Source: Chlorogloeopsis sp. ULAP01
GTDB taxonomy: Bacteria; Cyanobacteriota; Cyanobacteriia; Cyanobacteriales; Nostocaceae
Direction of reading: 5' to 3'
DNA length: 64,000 nt
Assembly (NCBI RefSeq): GCF_030381805.1
Contig: NZ_JAUDRH010000007.1
Location: forward strand, 124,001 to 188,000
Notes under the pieces: model-generated
What the model saw: the letters and a program-made list of their open reading frames with translations, nothing else
The model's database searches: none
What the model was told of the DNA's origin: nothing
Shown: positions 8,949-16,061 of the stretch, in pieces
How positions within the stretch are numbered: the stretch's first letter is position 1
Layout of the letters: each line of letters begins with the position of its first letter
Made by a program: the position numbers and the translations under genes

Positions 8949-9536
8949 ATGGCGATCGCAACGACAAGTCCATCTCATCACGAAGAACATCAAGATTTAC
9001 GAGTCAAGGGACTATTGGCGTTCCTGATTTCTGAGTCGTTAATGTTCGGGGGGTTTTTTGCCACTTATTTGTTTTTTAAAGGAAGTAATGAAGTTTGGCC
9101 TCCAGAAGGCACGGAAGTAGAATTATTATTGCCGACAATTAACACCATCATTCTGGTTTCCAGCAGTTTTGTGATTCACTTCGGTGATACGGCAATTAAA
9201 AGGAATGATGTTCGAGGGATGCGCAAGTGGTATATCATCACCGCAATTATGGGCGCAATTTTCCTACTCGGACAAGCTTATGAGTACATGACCTTAGGAT
9301 ACGGTCTAACTACTAATATATTTTCCAACTGTTTTTACTTAATGACAGGGTTCCACGGGTTACACGTTTTCGTGGGACTGTTGTTAATTTTGGGTGTGTT
9401 GTGGCGATCGCGTCGTCCTGGTCATTATTCTGCCACTAAACATACTGGCATCGAAATGGCAGAAATTTACTGGCACTTCGTAGACATCATTTGGATTATT
9501 CTCTTTACTCTGTTGTACGTTCTCACAAAATTTTAG
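8949..9536 (+). CDS. coxC: Cytochrome c oxidase subunit III
   Basis: The ATG at 8949 gives a 195-residue protein, MAIATTSPSHHEEH, then five transmembrane segments. The open frame continues upstream to 8865, but that part translates an intergenic repeat and is excluded. Family features include FLISESLMFGGFFATYLFF in helix 1, FYLMTGFHGLHVFVGLLLIL, and the terminal WHFVDIIWIILFTLLYVL. This five-helix form lacks the first two helices of mitochondrial subunit III, as is usual in cyanobacteria. It completes the coxBAC operon. No strong Shine-Dalgarno sequence precedes the start, so translation may depend on the upstream genes. Confidence 0.93.
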   Translation: MAIATTSPSHHEEHQDLRVKGLLAFLISESLMFGGFFATYLFFKGSNEVWPPEGTEVELLLPTINTIILVSSSFVIHFGDTAIKRNDVRGMRKWYIITAIMGAIFLLGQAYEYMTLGYGLTTNIFSNCFYLMTGFHGLHVFVGLLLILGVLWRSRRPGHYSATKHTGIEMAEIYWHFVDIIWIILFTLLYVLTKF

Positions 9537-9638
9537 GGGTGTAAGGGTGTAAGGGGGTAAGGGTATAAGGTGAAAAATAATTATTTTGGAATATTAAATT
9601 ATGCATCCCCTAAACCCCCACACCCCTATACCCATACA
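9537..9638. repeat. Degenerate GGGTGTAAG-type tandem repeat and its inverted partner
   Basis: From 9537 the plus strand runs GGGGTGTAAGGGTGTAAGGG and continues as a degenerate 8-9-bp tandem repeat to about 9570. At about 9608-9636 an antiparallel run occurs (CCCCCACACCCCTATACCC), so the two arms can pair over an AT-rich loop. It separates the cox operon from the next gene. Confidence 0.55.
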
Positions 9639-9655
9639 AAGGAGATTTATATCAA

Positions 9656-10138
9656 GTGGATGCAGAAAAGTTTTCATGGTTTAAAGTGCCAGAGGATATC
9701 AAAAATTTATTAATATTAGCAGCAGAAAACTGGGAAAATTCCCCTGCATCTGAAAAATATATAAATCAAGCTTTAGCCAAAACTGGAGAACAAATAGATG
9801 TTTTGGTAGCAGCATATAGATACTTTTATTACAAAAATAATTATGCTATGGCGTTAAAAATAGCAATTAAGGTAATTAATAAAATTAAAGAGTCAGAAAA
9901 TCTACCAGATAATTGGGAGCAGTTAAAGCCAATATTATTTAGGCGGAAAGAAGACTCAGAAATTCGTATGTATTTAAATGCTTGTGCCGCTTCTGGATTA
10001 GTGTTAGCAAAATTAGGAGAAATAGAGAAAGCAAAAAAAATATGTACTCAAGTCAAAGAAATTGATGATAAACATGACTTTGGTGCTGGACTATTATTTG
10101 ATATTTTGACACGTCCACCAGAAGATGATGATGAGTAA
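9656..10138 (+). CDS. Small helical-repeat (TPR-like) protein
   Basis: The product is 160 residues from a GTG start, with AAAGGAG about 10 nt upstream. It is all-helical and highly charged. Segments such as VLVAAYRYFYYKNNYAMALK and SGLVLAKLGEIEKAKKICTQ look like single TPR units (A-x3-Y spacing, A-hinge, paired helices). The tail is very acidic (PPEDDDE). There is no signal peptide. Its position directly after coxC in the same direction suggests a linked role, perhaps oxidase assembly, but that is inference from context alone. Confidence 0.7.
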   Translation: MDAEKFSWFKVPEDIKNLLILAAENWENSPASEKYINQALAKTGEQIDVLVAAYRYFYYKNNYAMALKIAIKVINKIKESENLPDNWEQLKPILFRRKEDSEIRMYLNACAASGLVLAKLGEIEKAKKICTQVKEIDDKHDFGAGLLFDILTRPPEDDDE

Positions 10139-10167
10139 ATTTAAGCTATATTAATAGCTTCAAAAAT

Positions 10168-10779
10168 ATGCAAGGAAAAAATTGGCTTGTCACTGGAGAT
10201 GGAAATTATCAAATCTGTAAATCTATGAGAGCGTGGGATTTACTAAGGGACAATTATCGCCTTTATAGATTTTTAACTGAGTTAGAAGATGTTCTGCAAA
10301 ATGTAGAAGACGAAGCCAGTCGGCTACCAGAGATTCAAATACTAGTAAGACGATTAATTGTTAATTCTTACTGGGTACAAAGCCAATATTTAGAACCTTG
10401 TCCTCAAACTGGCACCTCGGTTGTACTCCTTTATGATGAATTAGGTTTCCCTTTTACAGTACAAACAGTAACATTTGCACCAGAAACAACTTCTAATATT
10501 CATAATCACGGTACCTGGGGAGTAGTTGCAGTATTAAAAGGACAAGAAAAAAACACCTTTTGGCGACGTAATCCTCACTCAGAATCCCCGAATAAAATAG
10601 AAAAAACGGGAGAATTAATTTTATATCCGGGTGATATTATTAGCTTTACACCTAATGCAATTCATAGTGTAGAAGCGGTAGGTAATGAACCAACTGTTAC
10701 TTTTAATTTGTATGGGGAAACTGACCCCAAACAGCGATTTGAGTATAATTTGATAACTCATACTGCTAAAAATTTCTAG
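10168..10779 (+). CDS. Cupin protein, cysteine-dioxygenase-like
   Basis: The product is 203 residues. The cupin core is visible: SNIHNHGTWGVVAVLKGQEK supplies two metal-binding histidines and a later Glu, and FTPNAIHSVEAVG supplies the third histidine. The HxHxxWG-type motif and the preceding VQTVTFAPETTS strand resemble cysteine dioxygenase and related thiol dioxygenases, non-haem iron enzymes that oxidise thiols to sulfinates. The Cys-Tyr crosslink of animal enzymes cannot be assigned. The start is uncertain: the ATG at 10168 has no clear ribosome-binding site and the one at 10225 is an alternative. It lies 29 bp after the helical-repeat gene, so they may be co-transcribed. Confidence 0.75.
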   Translation: MQGKNWLVTGDGNYQICKSMRAWDLLRDNYRLYRFLTELEDVLQNVEDEASRLPEIQILVRRLIVNSYWVQSQYLEPCPQTGTSVVLLYDELGFPFTVQTVTFAPETTSNIHNHGTWGVVAVLKGQEKNTFWRRNPHSESPNKIEKTGELILYPGDIISFTPNAIHSVEAVGNEPTVTFNLYGETDPKQRFEYNLITHTAKNF

Positions 10780-11187
10780 TCGCTAAATGGTAATTATTTT
10801 TATTAGCAAAATAATTTAGTTTTTTAATTAAAATTTAATTAGGCGAGTAATTCTAATAGTACGAATTGGGGACTGGGAATTAGGGACTAGGAATAAGTGA
10901 CTACTTATATCTTGCATCTGCCCGGTTTTCCGCCAGAGAATAAATTCTCTGTCTCAGAGCATAAGTCCGTTAAAACGGACTCAAATCTTATTACAGTCAG
11001 ATTTATCTGACTTGAGCTATGAGCCAAGAAATTTATTTCTTGGCGGTATGAAAAGCTGGTACAAGATGTGAGACTAGGGACTAGGTACTAGGGATTAGGA
11101 ATAAAGAAACCTTAATACCTGATACCCAATCCCCAATCACCAGTACCCGATCCCTTTGATATCTTAAAACCAGTAGGAGTTACTGTA
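10780..11187. other. Repeat-filled spacer
   Basis: A 408-bp spacer made largely of repeats: GGGACTGGGAATTAGGGACT-type arms near 10867-10892 and 11073-11100, their complement-like run TACCCAATCCCCAATCACC near 11123-11153, and a 159-bp four-hairpin element at 10909-11067. It separates the cupin gene from the nitrogenase-associated gene. Confidence 0.6.
10909..11067. repeat. Four-hairpin structured element, copy 1
   Basis: Four consecutive palindromic stems were read: AGAGAAT/ATTCTCT (10935-10950), AGTCCGTT/AACGGACT (10964-10981), AGTCAGAT/ATCTGACT (10995-11012) and GCCAAGAAAT/ATTTCTTGGC (11023-11044). They are enclosed by ATCTTG (10909-10914) and CAAGAT (11062-11067). A second element of the same 159-bp length and plan, with changed but still paired stems, lies at 56878-57036. 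The stems have loops of about 2-4 nt and no T run follows. Confidence 0.7.
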
Positions 11188-11670
11188 ATGGCAAGGGTAA
11201 TTTTTTATGAAAAACCAGGTTGTAAGAACAATACTAAACAAAAAACTCTGCTTACAGCTGCTGGTCATGAAGTGATTGCCTACAACCTACTCGCAGAACC
11301 TTGGACTATTGAGCGTTTGCGCTCATTTTTTGGCGATCGCCCTGTATCAGAATGGTTTAATCGCACTGCTCCAAGAGTACAATCAGGCGAGTTAGTACCC
11401 GAACAAGTTGATGCCCAAACCGCTTTAATGTTAATGCTCCAAGATCCATTGTTAATTCGCCGTCCTTTGATGCAAGTAGGCGATCGCTACGAGGTAGGCT
11501 TCGATACCGAGAAGATTGATGCTTGGATTGGCTTAAATCCTAAAGATGCAACTTTGAAGGAAATCACAGAAAAGCTAATCGAACAGGACTTACAAGGCTG
11601 TTCTCACAAGCACGGACATGGACATCACCACAATGAACACGAGCCAAAGCAGGGTTCTTGTAATCATTGA
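11188..11670 (+). CDS. Nitrogenase-associated ArsC/Spx-like protein
   Basis: The product is 160 residues, with AGGAG upstream of the ATG (spacing about 9). Residues 1-115 have the thioredoxin-like ArsC/Spx/YffB fold: MARVIFYEKPGCKNNTKQK with a single Cys at the position of the CxxC motif, then LLAEPWTIERLRSFFGDRPV and IRRPLMQVGDRYEVGFD. This matches the nitrogenase-associated ArsC-like family (often labelled NifO-like) found beside nif genes. The single Cys argues against a classical dithiol oxidoreductase. The last 25 residues form a Cys/His-rich tail (CSHKHGHGHHHNEHEPKQ) that probably binds metal. The location fits the nearby fdxB, patB and cox genes. Confidence 0.8.
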   Translation: MARVIFYEKPGCKNNTKQKTLLTAAGHEVIAYNLLAEPWTIERLRSFFGDRPVSEWFNRTAPRVQSGELVPEQVDAQTALMLMLQDPLLIRRPLMQVGDRYEVGFDTEKIDAWIGLNPKDATLKEITEKLIEQDLQGCSHKHGHGHHHNEHEPKQGSCNH

Positions 11671-11718
11671 TTGTACATAGTTCCAACTCTTGAACCCAAG
11701 CTAGCTGCCAAAAAAATT

Positions 11719-11746
11719 CGCGATCGCAAGCGTGCGATCGTGTTTT
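11719..11746 (+). terminator. HIP1-based hairpin terminator
   Basis: CGCGATCGCA (11719-11728) pairs with TGCGATCGTG (11733-11742) over 10 positions with one weak pair, and TTTT follows. It is 50 bp after the nitrogenase-associated gene. Confidence 0.55.
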
Positions 11747-12661
11747 CTTATGATATTTTTCTACTATTTAAGTAATATTTCGTAGTAGCCAGTATATTAA
11801 ATTACCTTAACATATGAGATAGTTCCCACTTCAGATATTGTGTTGTTACGTCTTTACTTTGTCAATTAGTGGTTTATCCTGATATATGCAATACAGAAGT
11901 TGGGTAATTCAGCAAACTAAACCAGAGAAAAAGATGGAGCGAGTGAAGTTCAAATTTTCATCACTATATAAATAAACTATCTCTCTCAAACCCTTGTAGA
12001 TAAGGTTAAATTACCTCTTATAACAAGAATTTTAAGTGCTAAACTCAGTTATCCAAAATGAAATGGCTGGGATACGAGAAAAGCCAAGCTAAAGATAGAA
12101 TAGTTTATCTTGACAAGCTAATTTCCACAAAATCTGACTTAAATCTATATATAGGTAATTTTGCATAAAAAAATAGGCTGTAATAATCACGGAAGACTTT
12201 AGCTGTAAGTAAAGCTAAATTGTAAACAAAAGCAATAAAAATAGAAGCAGTACATAATATGCAGCTTACTTATTAGCATAAGATATGCAATAGTAAAAAT
12301 CTGTGTCTTACTCTCCATTATCTAGTAGTTTATTAGCACTTGAAATTTAGTTTTACTATGGCTATGGAGTCATAAATTTATTTTGACAACCAATTTTGGT
12401 TAATTAAAAACTAATTTAATCAAAATACTTTAAAAATCAAACTTGACTAGCAATAGATTAAATTTGATTTGATTTTGAGAACAATTTTAATCAGCATATT
12501 TTGAATAAAAATTAGCTAATTTCACTAATTTTGATATTTTTTGAACAGATTCTTGCAGATATAAATTTGTGCAAGGGCAACTTTACTCATGTTTTATTCA
12601 TGGGAACGATTTTTTTGAAAATAAAAATGAAATATTAGCTAAATAAAGAGTGGAGGTTGTA
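11747..12661. other. Long AT-rich spacer
   Basis: About 900 bp, strongly AT-rich, with no open frame that looks coding and no clear repeat. It precedes a secreted-protein gene and may hold a long leader or a small RNA, but no structure was distinct enough to call. Confidence 0.35.
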
Positions 12662-14638
12662 ATGATACATAGGGTATATTTAATATTTTTAGTATTGATT
12701 GGAACTATAGTTTATCCAATCAAAGGCATAGCTCAAAGTGAAGGTCAAACAAATAGTTCAAATCTTACTATTCAAGATTTTATCGAGCTAGGATCTCAAT
12801 CTCTCAAAAGTACCGATGCTACTAAGATAACTGGCGCTAACGTAGATGAATCAAAGGTGTCTCAGATTATCTATGTATCAAAGAGTATAGGAGCATCTGA
12901 CACTAACGATGGCAGCCAACAAAATCCACTTTTAACAATAGGTACAGCATTAGAAAAGGCTAGAGGATATTTGTCACAGGGTATCTCAACGAAAATAGCA
13001 TTGAGTCCCGATGTTTATCGTGAAGGTTCACTCAAAATAGATTACCGCTTTCCAAAAGTTCCAGATGGAGTGGTGCTAGTAATTGAAGGACAAGGAAGTA
13101 CACCTACAGTCATCAAGGGTTCTGATCTGGTACCACTGTCTGCATGGACACCAGCGATTAAAACTGACAAAGGCTTAATATATCGTATGCCTTGGAATTA
13201 TGATTTTGGTAATAATGGTGGGCCATACGGCAAATATGGGCCGAAGAACATACTTGCACATAGAAGGGAACTTGTATTTGTAAATGGCAGACAACAAAGA
13301 CAAGTATTACTTGAAAAATATAACTATACATTCCCTAACGCCTTCCGAGGAAGTGGTAGTTATGAGTACTTGGGATTTGTAGAGCCTCAAGAAGCACTGC
13401 TTCACCCTGGAAGTTTTGGTATTGCAGAAAAGAGTGAAAATGGAGATTTTCTTTATCTTCTCCCGAATAGCAATGTCAACTTTAAAAATGCGACCATCGA
13501 AGTAGGAGTGCATCCATTCTTAATGCGGTTTTACCAAGTGCGTAATGTAGTCTTACGAAATATTTCATTTCGGCATTCAGTAGGTACGTTGGGTGGAACT
13601 GCTGCTGTGATATTTGGTGAAGAGTGGAATAATCAACAGTCTTTGATTAACCGAAATATTTTAATCGACCAATGCCGCTTTGAATGGAATAATTACCAAG
13701 GACTTTATTTGTTCAAAACCCAAGATGTAACTGTAAAAAACAGTGTCTTTAACTACAACGGCTTCATGGGTGCATCAACAGACAATATGGTAAATGGGCT
13801 GTGGATTGGAAATAGTACAAACTTCAATAACTGGCGTGGCAATCTTTCAGGTTGGAGAGGCTGGGCAATCAGTGGGGCAAAACATCACTTCGCTAGAAAT
13901 GTGTTGTTCAAAGATCAGCAGGCGATCGGCAACTTTACCAATGGAATGTGGTTCGATCACGAAAATAAGAATGTAGTCATAGATAACTTCGTTGCGGTGA
14001 AAAACTCAGCAGGATTATTTTTAGAGGCTTCACCAGGGCCTTTTCTGATCAAGAACTCTTTCATCTCTGACTCTATGCATAGGGCAGGAATTGATATCAG
14101 CAATGCCCAAAATATAACAATTTTAGACTCAGTTATTACCAATAATCCAAATCAAATTTCCCTTGTGGGAGCATCCCGATATTACTCTAATTCCACTGCT
14201 TATCATATAGGAGAGGTACAAGAAATTAGCGATATTCCCGTTGGAGTGGGGCCACTCGCTATCCGAAATTCACTGATTTCTTCAGAAGCATCAAACCAGA
14301 TGTTATTCTTTGCCAACACTGGAAATAATAGGATGTATACTTCAGTATTTCAGAATAACTATGAATCATCTAATAACACTTATTGGTCACCAAAAACTAA
14401 GTCTTTTCTCTTAGAGCCAGATTATCCCTCTGTTCCTGGCTCTCCAGCAACTGATATAGAAAAGTGGAAATCCTATACGGGTGACAACGGACAGTGGATA
14501 GAACCAAACTTCAATTCGCCTAAAGTCTATGATTATACCCTCTCTAATGTTGATGTGCGTTCCTACTCTATGCCTGAGGAATTACAACAAAAACTTCAAA
14601 GTTTTGAGAATTTTTTTAGTCAAATCAATCGAAAATAA
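12662..14638 (+). CDS. Secreted right-handed beta-helix protein
   Basis: A GTG at 12650 is open, but GGAGG at 12652-12656 places the start at the ATG at 12662, giving 658 residues. A signal peptide is clear: MIHR, a hydrophobic core YLIFLVLIGTIVYPI, then KGIAQ as a signal peptidase I site. From about residue 70 the YVSKSIGASDTNDGSQQNPL segment resembles the start of DUF1565-type pectin-lyase folds. The middle has regularly repeated short turns (LRNISFRHS, NILIDQCRFEWNNYQGLYL, VTVKNSVFNYNGF, IDNFVAVKNSAGLFLEA, ITILDSVITNN), as in parallel beta-helix coils. It may bind or cleave polysaccharide outside the cell, but no catalytic motif was identified. No TM anchor is present. Confidence 0.75.
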   Translation: MIHRVYLIFLVLIGTIVYPIKGIAQSEGQTNSSNLTIQDFIELGSQSLKSTDATKITGANVDESKVSQIIYVSKSIGASDTNDGSQQNPLLTIGTALEKARGYLSQGISTKIALSPDVYREGSLKIDYRFPKVPDGVVLVIEGQGSTPTVIKGSDLVPLSAWTPAIKTDKGLIYRMPWNYDFGNNGGPYGKYGPKNILAHRRELVFVNGRQQRQVLLEKYNYTFPNAFRGSGSYEYLGFVEPQEALLHPGSFGIAEKSENGDFLYLLPNSNVNFKNATIEVGVHPFLMRFYQVRNVVLRNISFRHSVGTLGGTAAVIFGEEWNNQQSLINRNILIDQCRFEWNNYQGLYLFKTQDVTVKNSVFNYNGFMGASTDNMVNGLWIGNSTNFNNWRGNLSGWRGWAISGAKHHFARNVLFKDQQAIGNFTNGMWFDHENKNVVIDNFVAVKNSAGLFLEASPGPFLIKNSFISDSMHRAGIDISNAQNITILDSVITNNPNQISLVGASRYYSNSTAYHIGEVQEISDIPVGVGPLAIRNSLISSEASNQMLFFANTGNNRMYTSVFQNNYESSNNTYWSPKTKSFLLEPDYPSVPGSPATDIEKWKSYTGDNGQWIEPNFNSPKVYDYTLSNVDVRSYSMPEELQQKLQSFENFFSQINRK

Positions 14639-14678
14639 GCAATTTTATTTCAGAAAATAATAGTGATTGTGTTTACTG

Positions 14679-14975
14679 TTAACAATATATTGTTACATCT
14701 TCACCATGACGATCCGCTAAATAAGTTAAAGCTCGAAAACGTAATTCAACTAACTGTTCGTAGAAAGGATTAAGTTTACATAGAGGAGGAATATAGAGAA
14801 TAGTACGCTTGCAAAGTTTTATTTCTCGTTCAAATGGACAACTAGCAGGAATGATTTTACAGAGTAAGCGTGCAAATCTATAGTCTTCTATTTTTAGAGA
14901 TTTAAGCTGTTGGCGAATTGGTTGCAAAAAGATATTGACAATAGAGTTTGAAGTGAATGTATTAGTTGACATCAT
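14679..14975 (-). CDS. Mo-dependent nitrogenase C-terminal-domain protein
   Basis: The product is 98 residues. From residue 10 it reads as one domain: IVNIFLQPIRQQLKSLKIED, then LLCKIIPASCPFEREIKL, IPPLCKLNPFYEQLVELRFR and ALTYLADRHGEDV. This is the conserved core that Pfam calls the Mo-dependent nitrogenase C-terminal domain, a small family nearly confined to cyanobacteria and named for a fusion, not for shown enzymology. The start overlaps the stop of the upstream gene by 4 bp (ATGA), so the two are translationally coupled. A perfect palindrome, TAACAATATATTGTTA, covers its stop codon (14680-14695). The function is unknown, though other genes in this region relate to nitrogen fixation. Confidence 0.8.
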   Translation of the reverse strand: MMSTNTFTSNSIVNIFLQPIRQQLKSLKIEDYRFARLLCKIIPASCPFEREIKLCKRTILYIPPLCKLNPFYEQLVELRFRALTYLADRHGEDVTIYC

Positions 14976-15409
14976 ATCGTTAGTGAAGGAGTTTGTTGAG
15001 GAATTATTAAGACTTTCTCAAGTAATAAATTATCTGATACAGAAGTATCTGCCATTAATGCTATTTTTGTGTTTTCATTGAGAAGAATTTTTCCCTCAGC
15101 AGTGAAGCTGAAGTCTTGACCGAGAATAAATCCTTGCTGAATGAGCTTACCAATAGCAAATCTAATAACGTTGTCAAGTAAATCAGTATAAGGTTGACAA
15201 TCAGAAAAGTTATCTAATATCCAATGACAAGTATCAGTATCTGTGGCAGATAATTCAAATACAGCTGCTGTTAAAAGCGAGTCTGTATATTGATAGTCTA
15301 GGTTCAGATGTAAATGCTCTATCCAATATTCAACTAGCTGTTTATCTTGAAACTTTAAGACGTATATAGCTCTTTCGAGGTGAAAGTGAAATAGTTCTAA
15401 GTTGTTCAT
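14972..15409 (-). CDS. Hypothetical protein coupled to the Mo-nitrogenase-C gene
   Basis: The open frame runs from 15499, but MNNLELFHFHLERAIYVLKF, starting at the internal ATG at 15409, looks like a natural N-terminus, giving 145 residues. The ATG at 15499 cannot be excluded. Neither has a clear ribosome-binding site. The protein is soluble and helical with an acidic middle (SATDTDTCHWILDNFSDCQP). No family was recognised. Its stop overlaps the next start (ATGA), so both products are probably made together. The role is presumably linked to that partner. Confidence 0.65.
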   Translation of the reverse strand: MNNLELFHFHLERAIYVLKFQDKQLVEYWIEHLHLNLDYQYTDSLLTAAVFELSATDTDTCHWILDNFSDCQPYTDLLDNVIRFAIGKLIQQGFILGQDFSFTAEGKILLNENTKIALMADTSVSDNLLLEKVLIIPQQTPSLTI

Positions 15410-15588
15410 AAATTTTAGATATAAAATATGTGGATAGAACCTAACTAAAATATCAAGTTTCCTAATGATTGGTGTTGACTCCACTCTTAGGTAAAGCATG
15501 ATTGAGTTGTTGGTCTTTTGGATGCTTTTAACTTTAAAACTGAAAAATGCAGAAATTGTGGAGATGAAAGAAAATTAGAAAAAATTTT

Positions 15589-15969
15589 TTAACTCTCCCA
15601 GTTGAGAGCGGCTGCAATTTGAGTAGGCAACTTCATAGCTTTGAAGGGCTTGGTAATAATTGCTCGCACTCCCAGTTCGGCAAATCGGCGCTGCTCGGCA
15701 GCTTGCGTCTTGGCTGTTAGTAAAATCACTGGAATTTTATTAGTGGCGGGATGTGCTTGTAATGCCTTAAAAGTAGCGATTCCGTCCATGTCGGGCATCA
15801 TGACATCTAAAAGAATTACATCTGGCTGTTCGGCAACTGCCTTTTTTACTCCTTCACTGCCTGAGGCGGCAGTCGTAACTTGCCAAGCTCCTACTGCTTT
15901 TAAGGAGAGTTCAGCCACTGCCCGAATATCATATTCATCATCAATAATGAGAATGTGTTTCGTAGTCAT
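15589..15969 (-). CDS. Single-domain response regulator (CheY-like)
   Basis: The product is 126 residues, all one receiver domain. It begins HILIIDDEYDIR with the acidic pair, and has the phospho-acceptor D55 in VILLDVMMPDMDG, the switch Thr in VILLTAKT and the Lys in IITKPFKAM. It has no output domain, so it passes phosphate on or acts by protein contact. It lies 92 bp downstream of the large hybrid kinase in the same direction, suggesting it is a phosphorelay partner of that kinase. A weak GAG precedes the ATG. Confidence 0.88.
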   Translation of the reverse strand: MTTKHILIIDDEYDIRAVAELSLKAVGAWQVTTAASGSEGVKKAVAEQPDVILLDVMMPDMDGIATFKALQAHPATNKIPVILLTAKTQAAEQRRFAELGVRAIITKPFKAMKLPTQIAAALNWES

Positions 15970-16061
15970 AATAAACTCTACTTTTACACTAGTAGAATAC
16001 GGTGAAAATAACTAAGCAGTAAAATAAACTAAAAACCCTACTATATAAACTTTCCAGGCTT

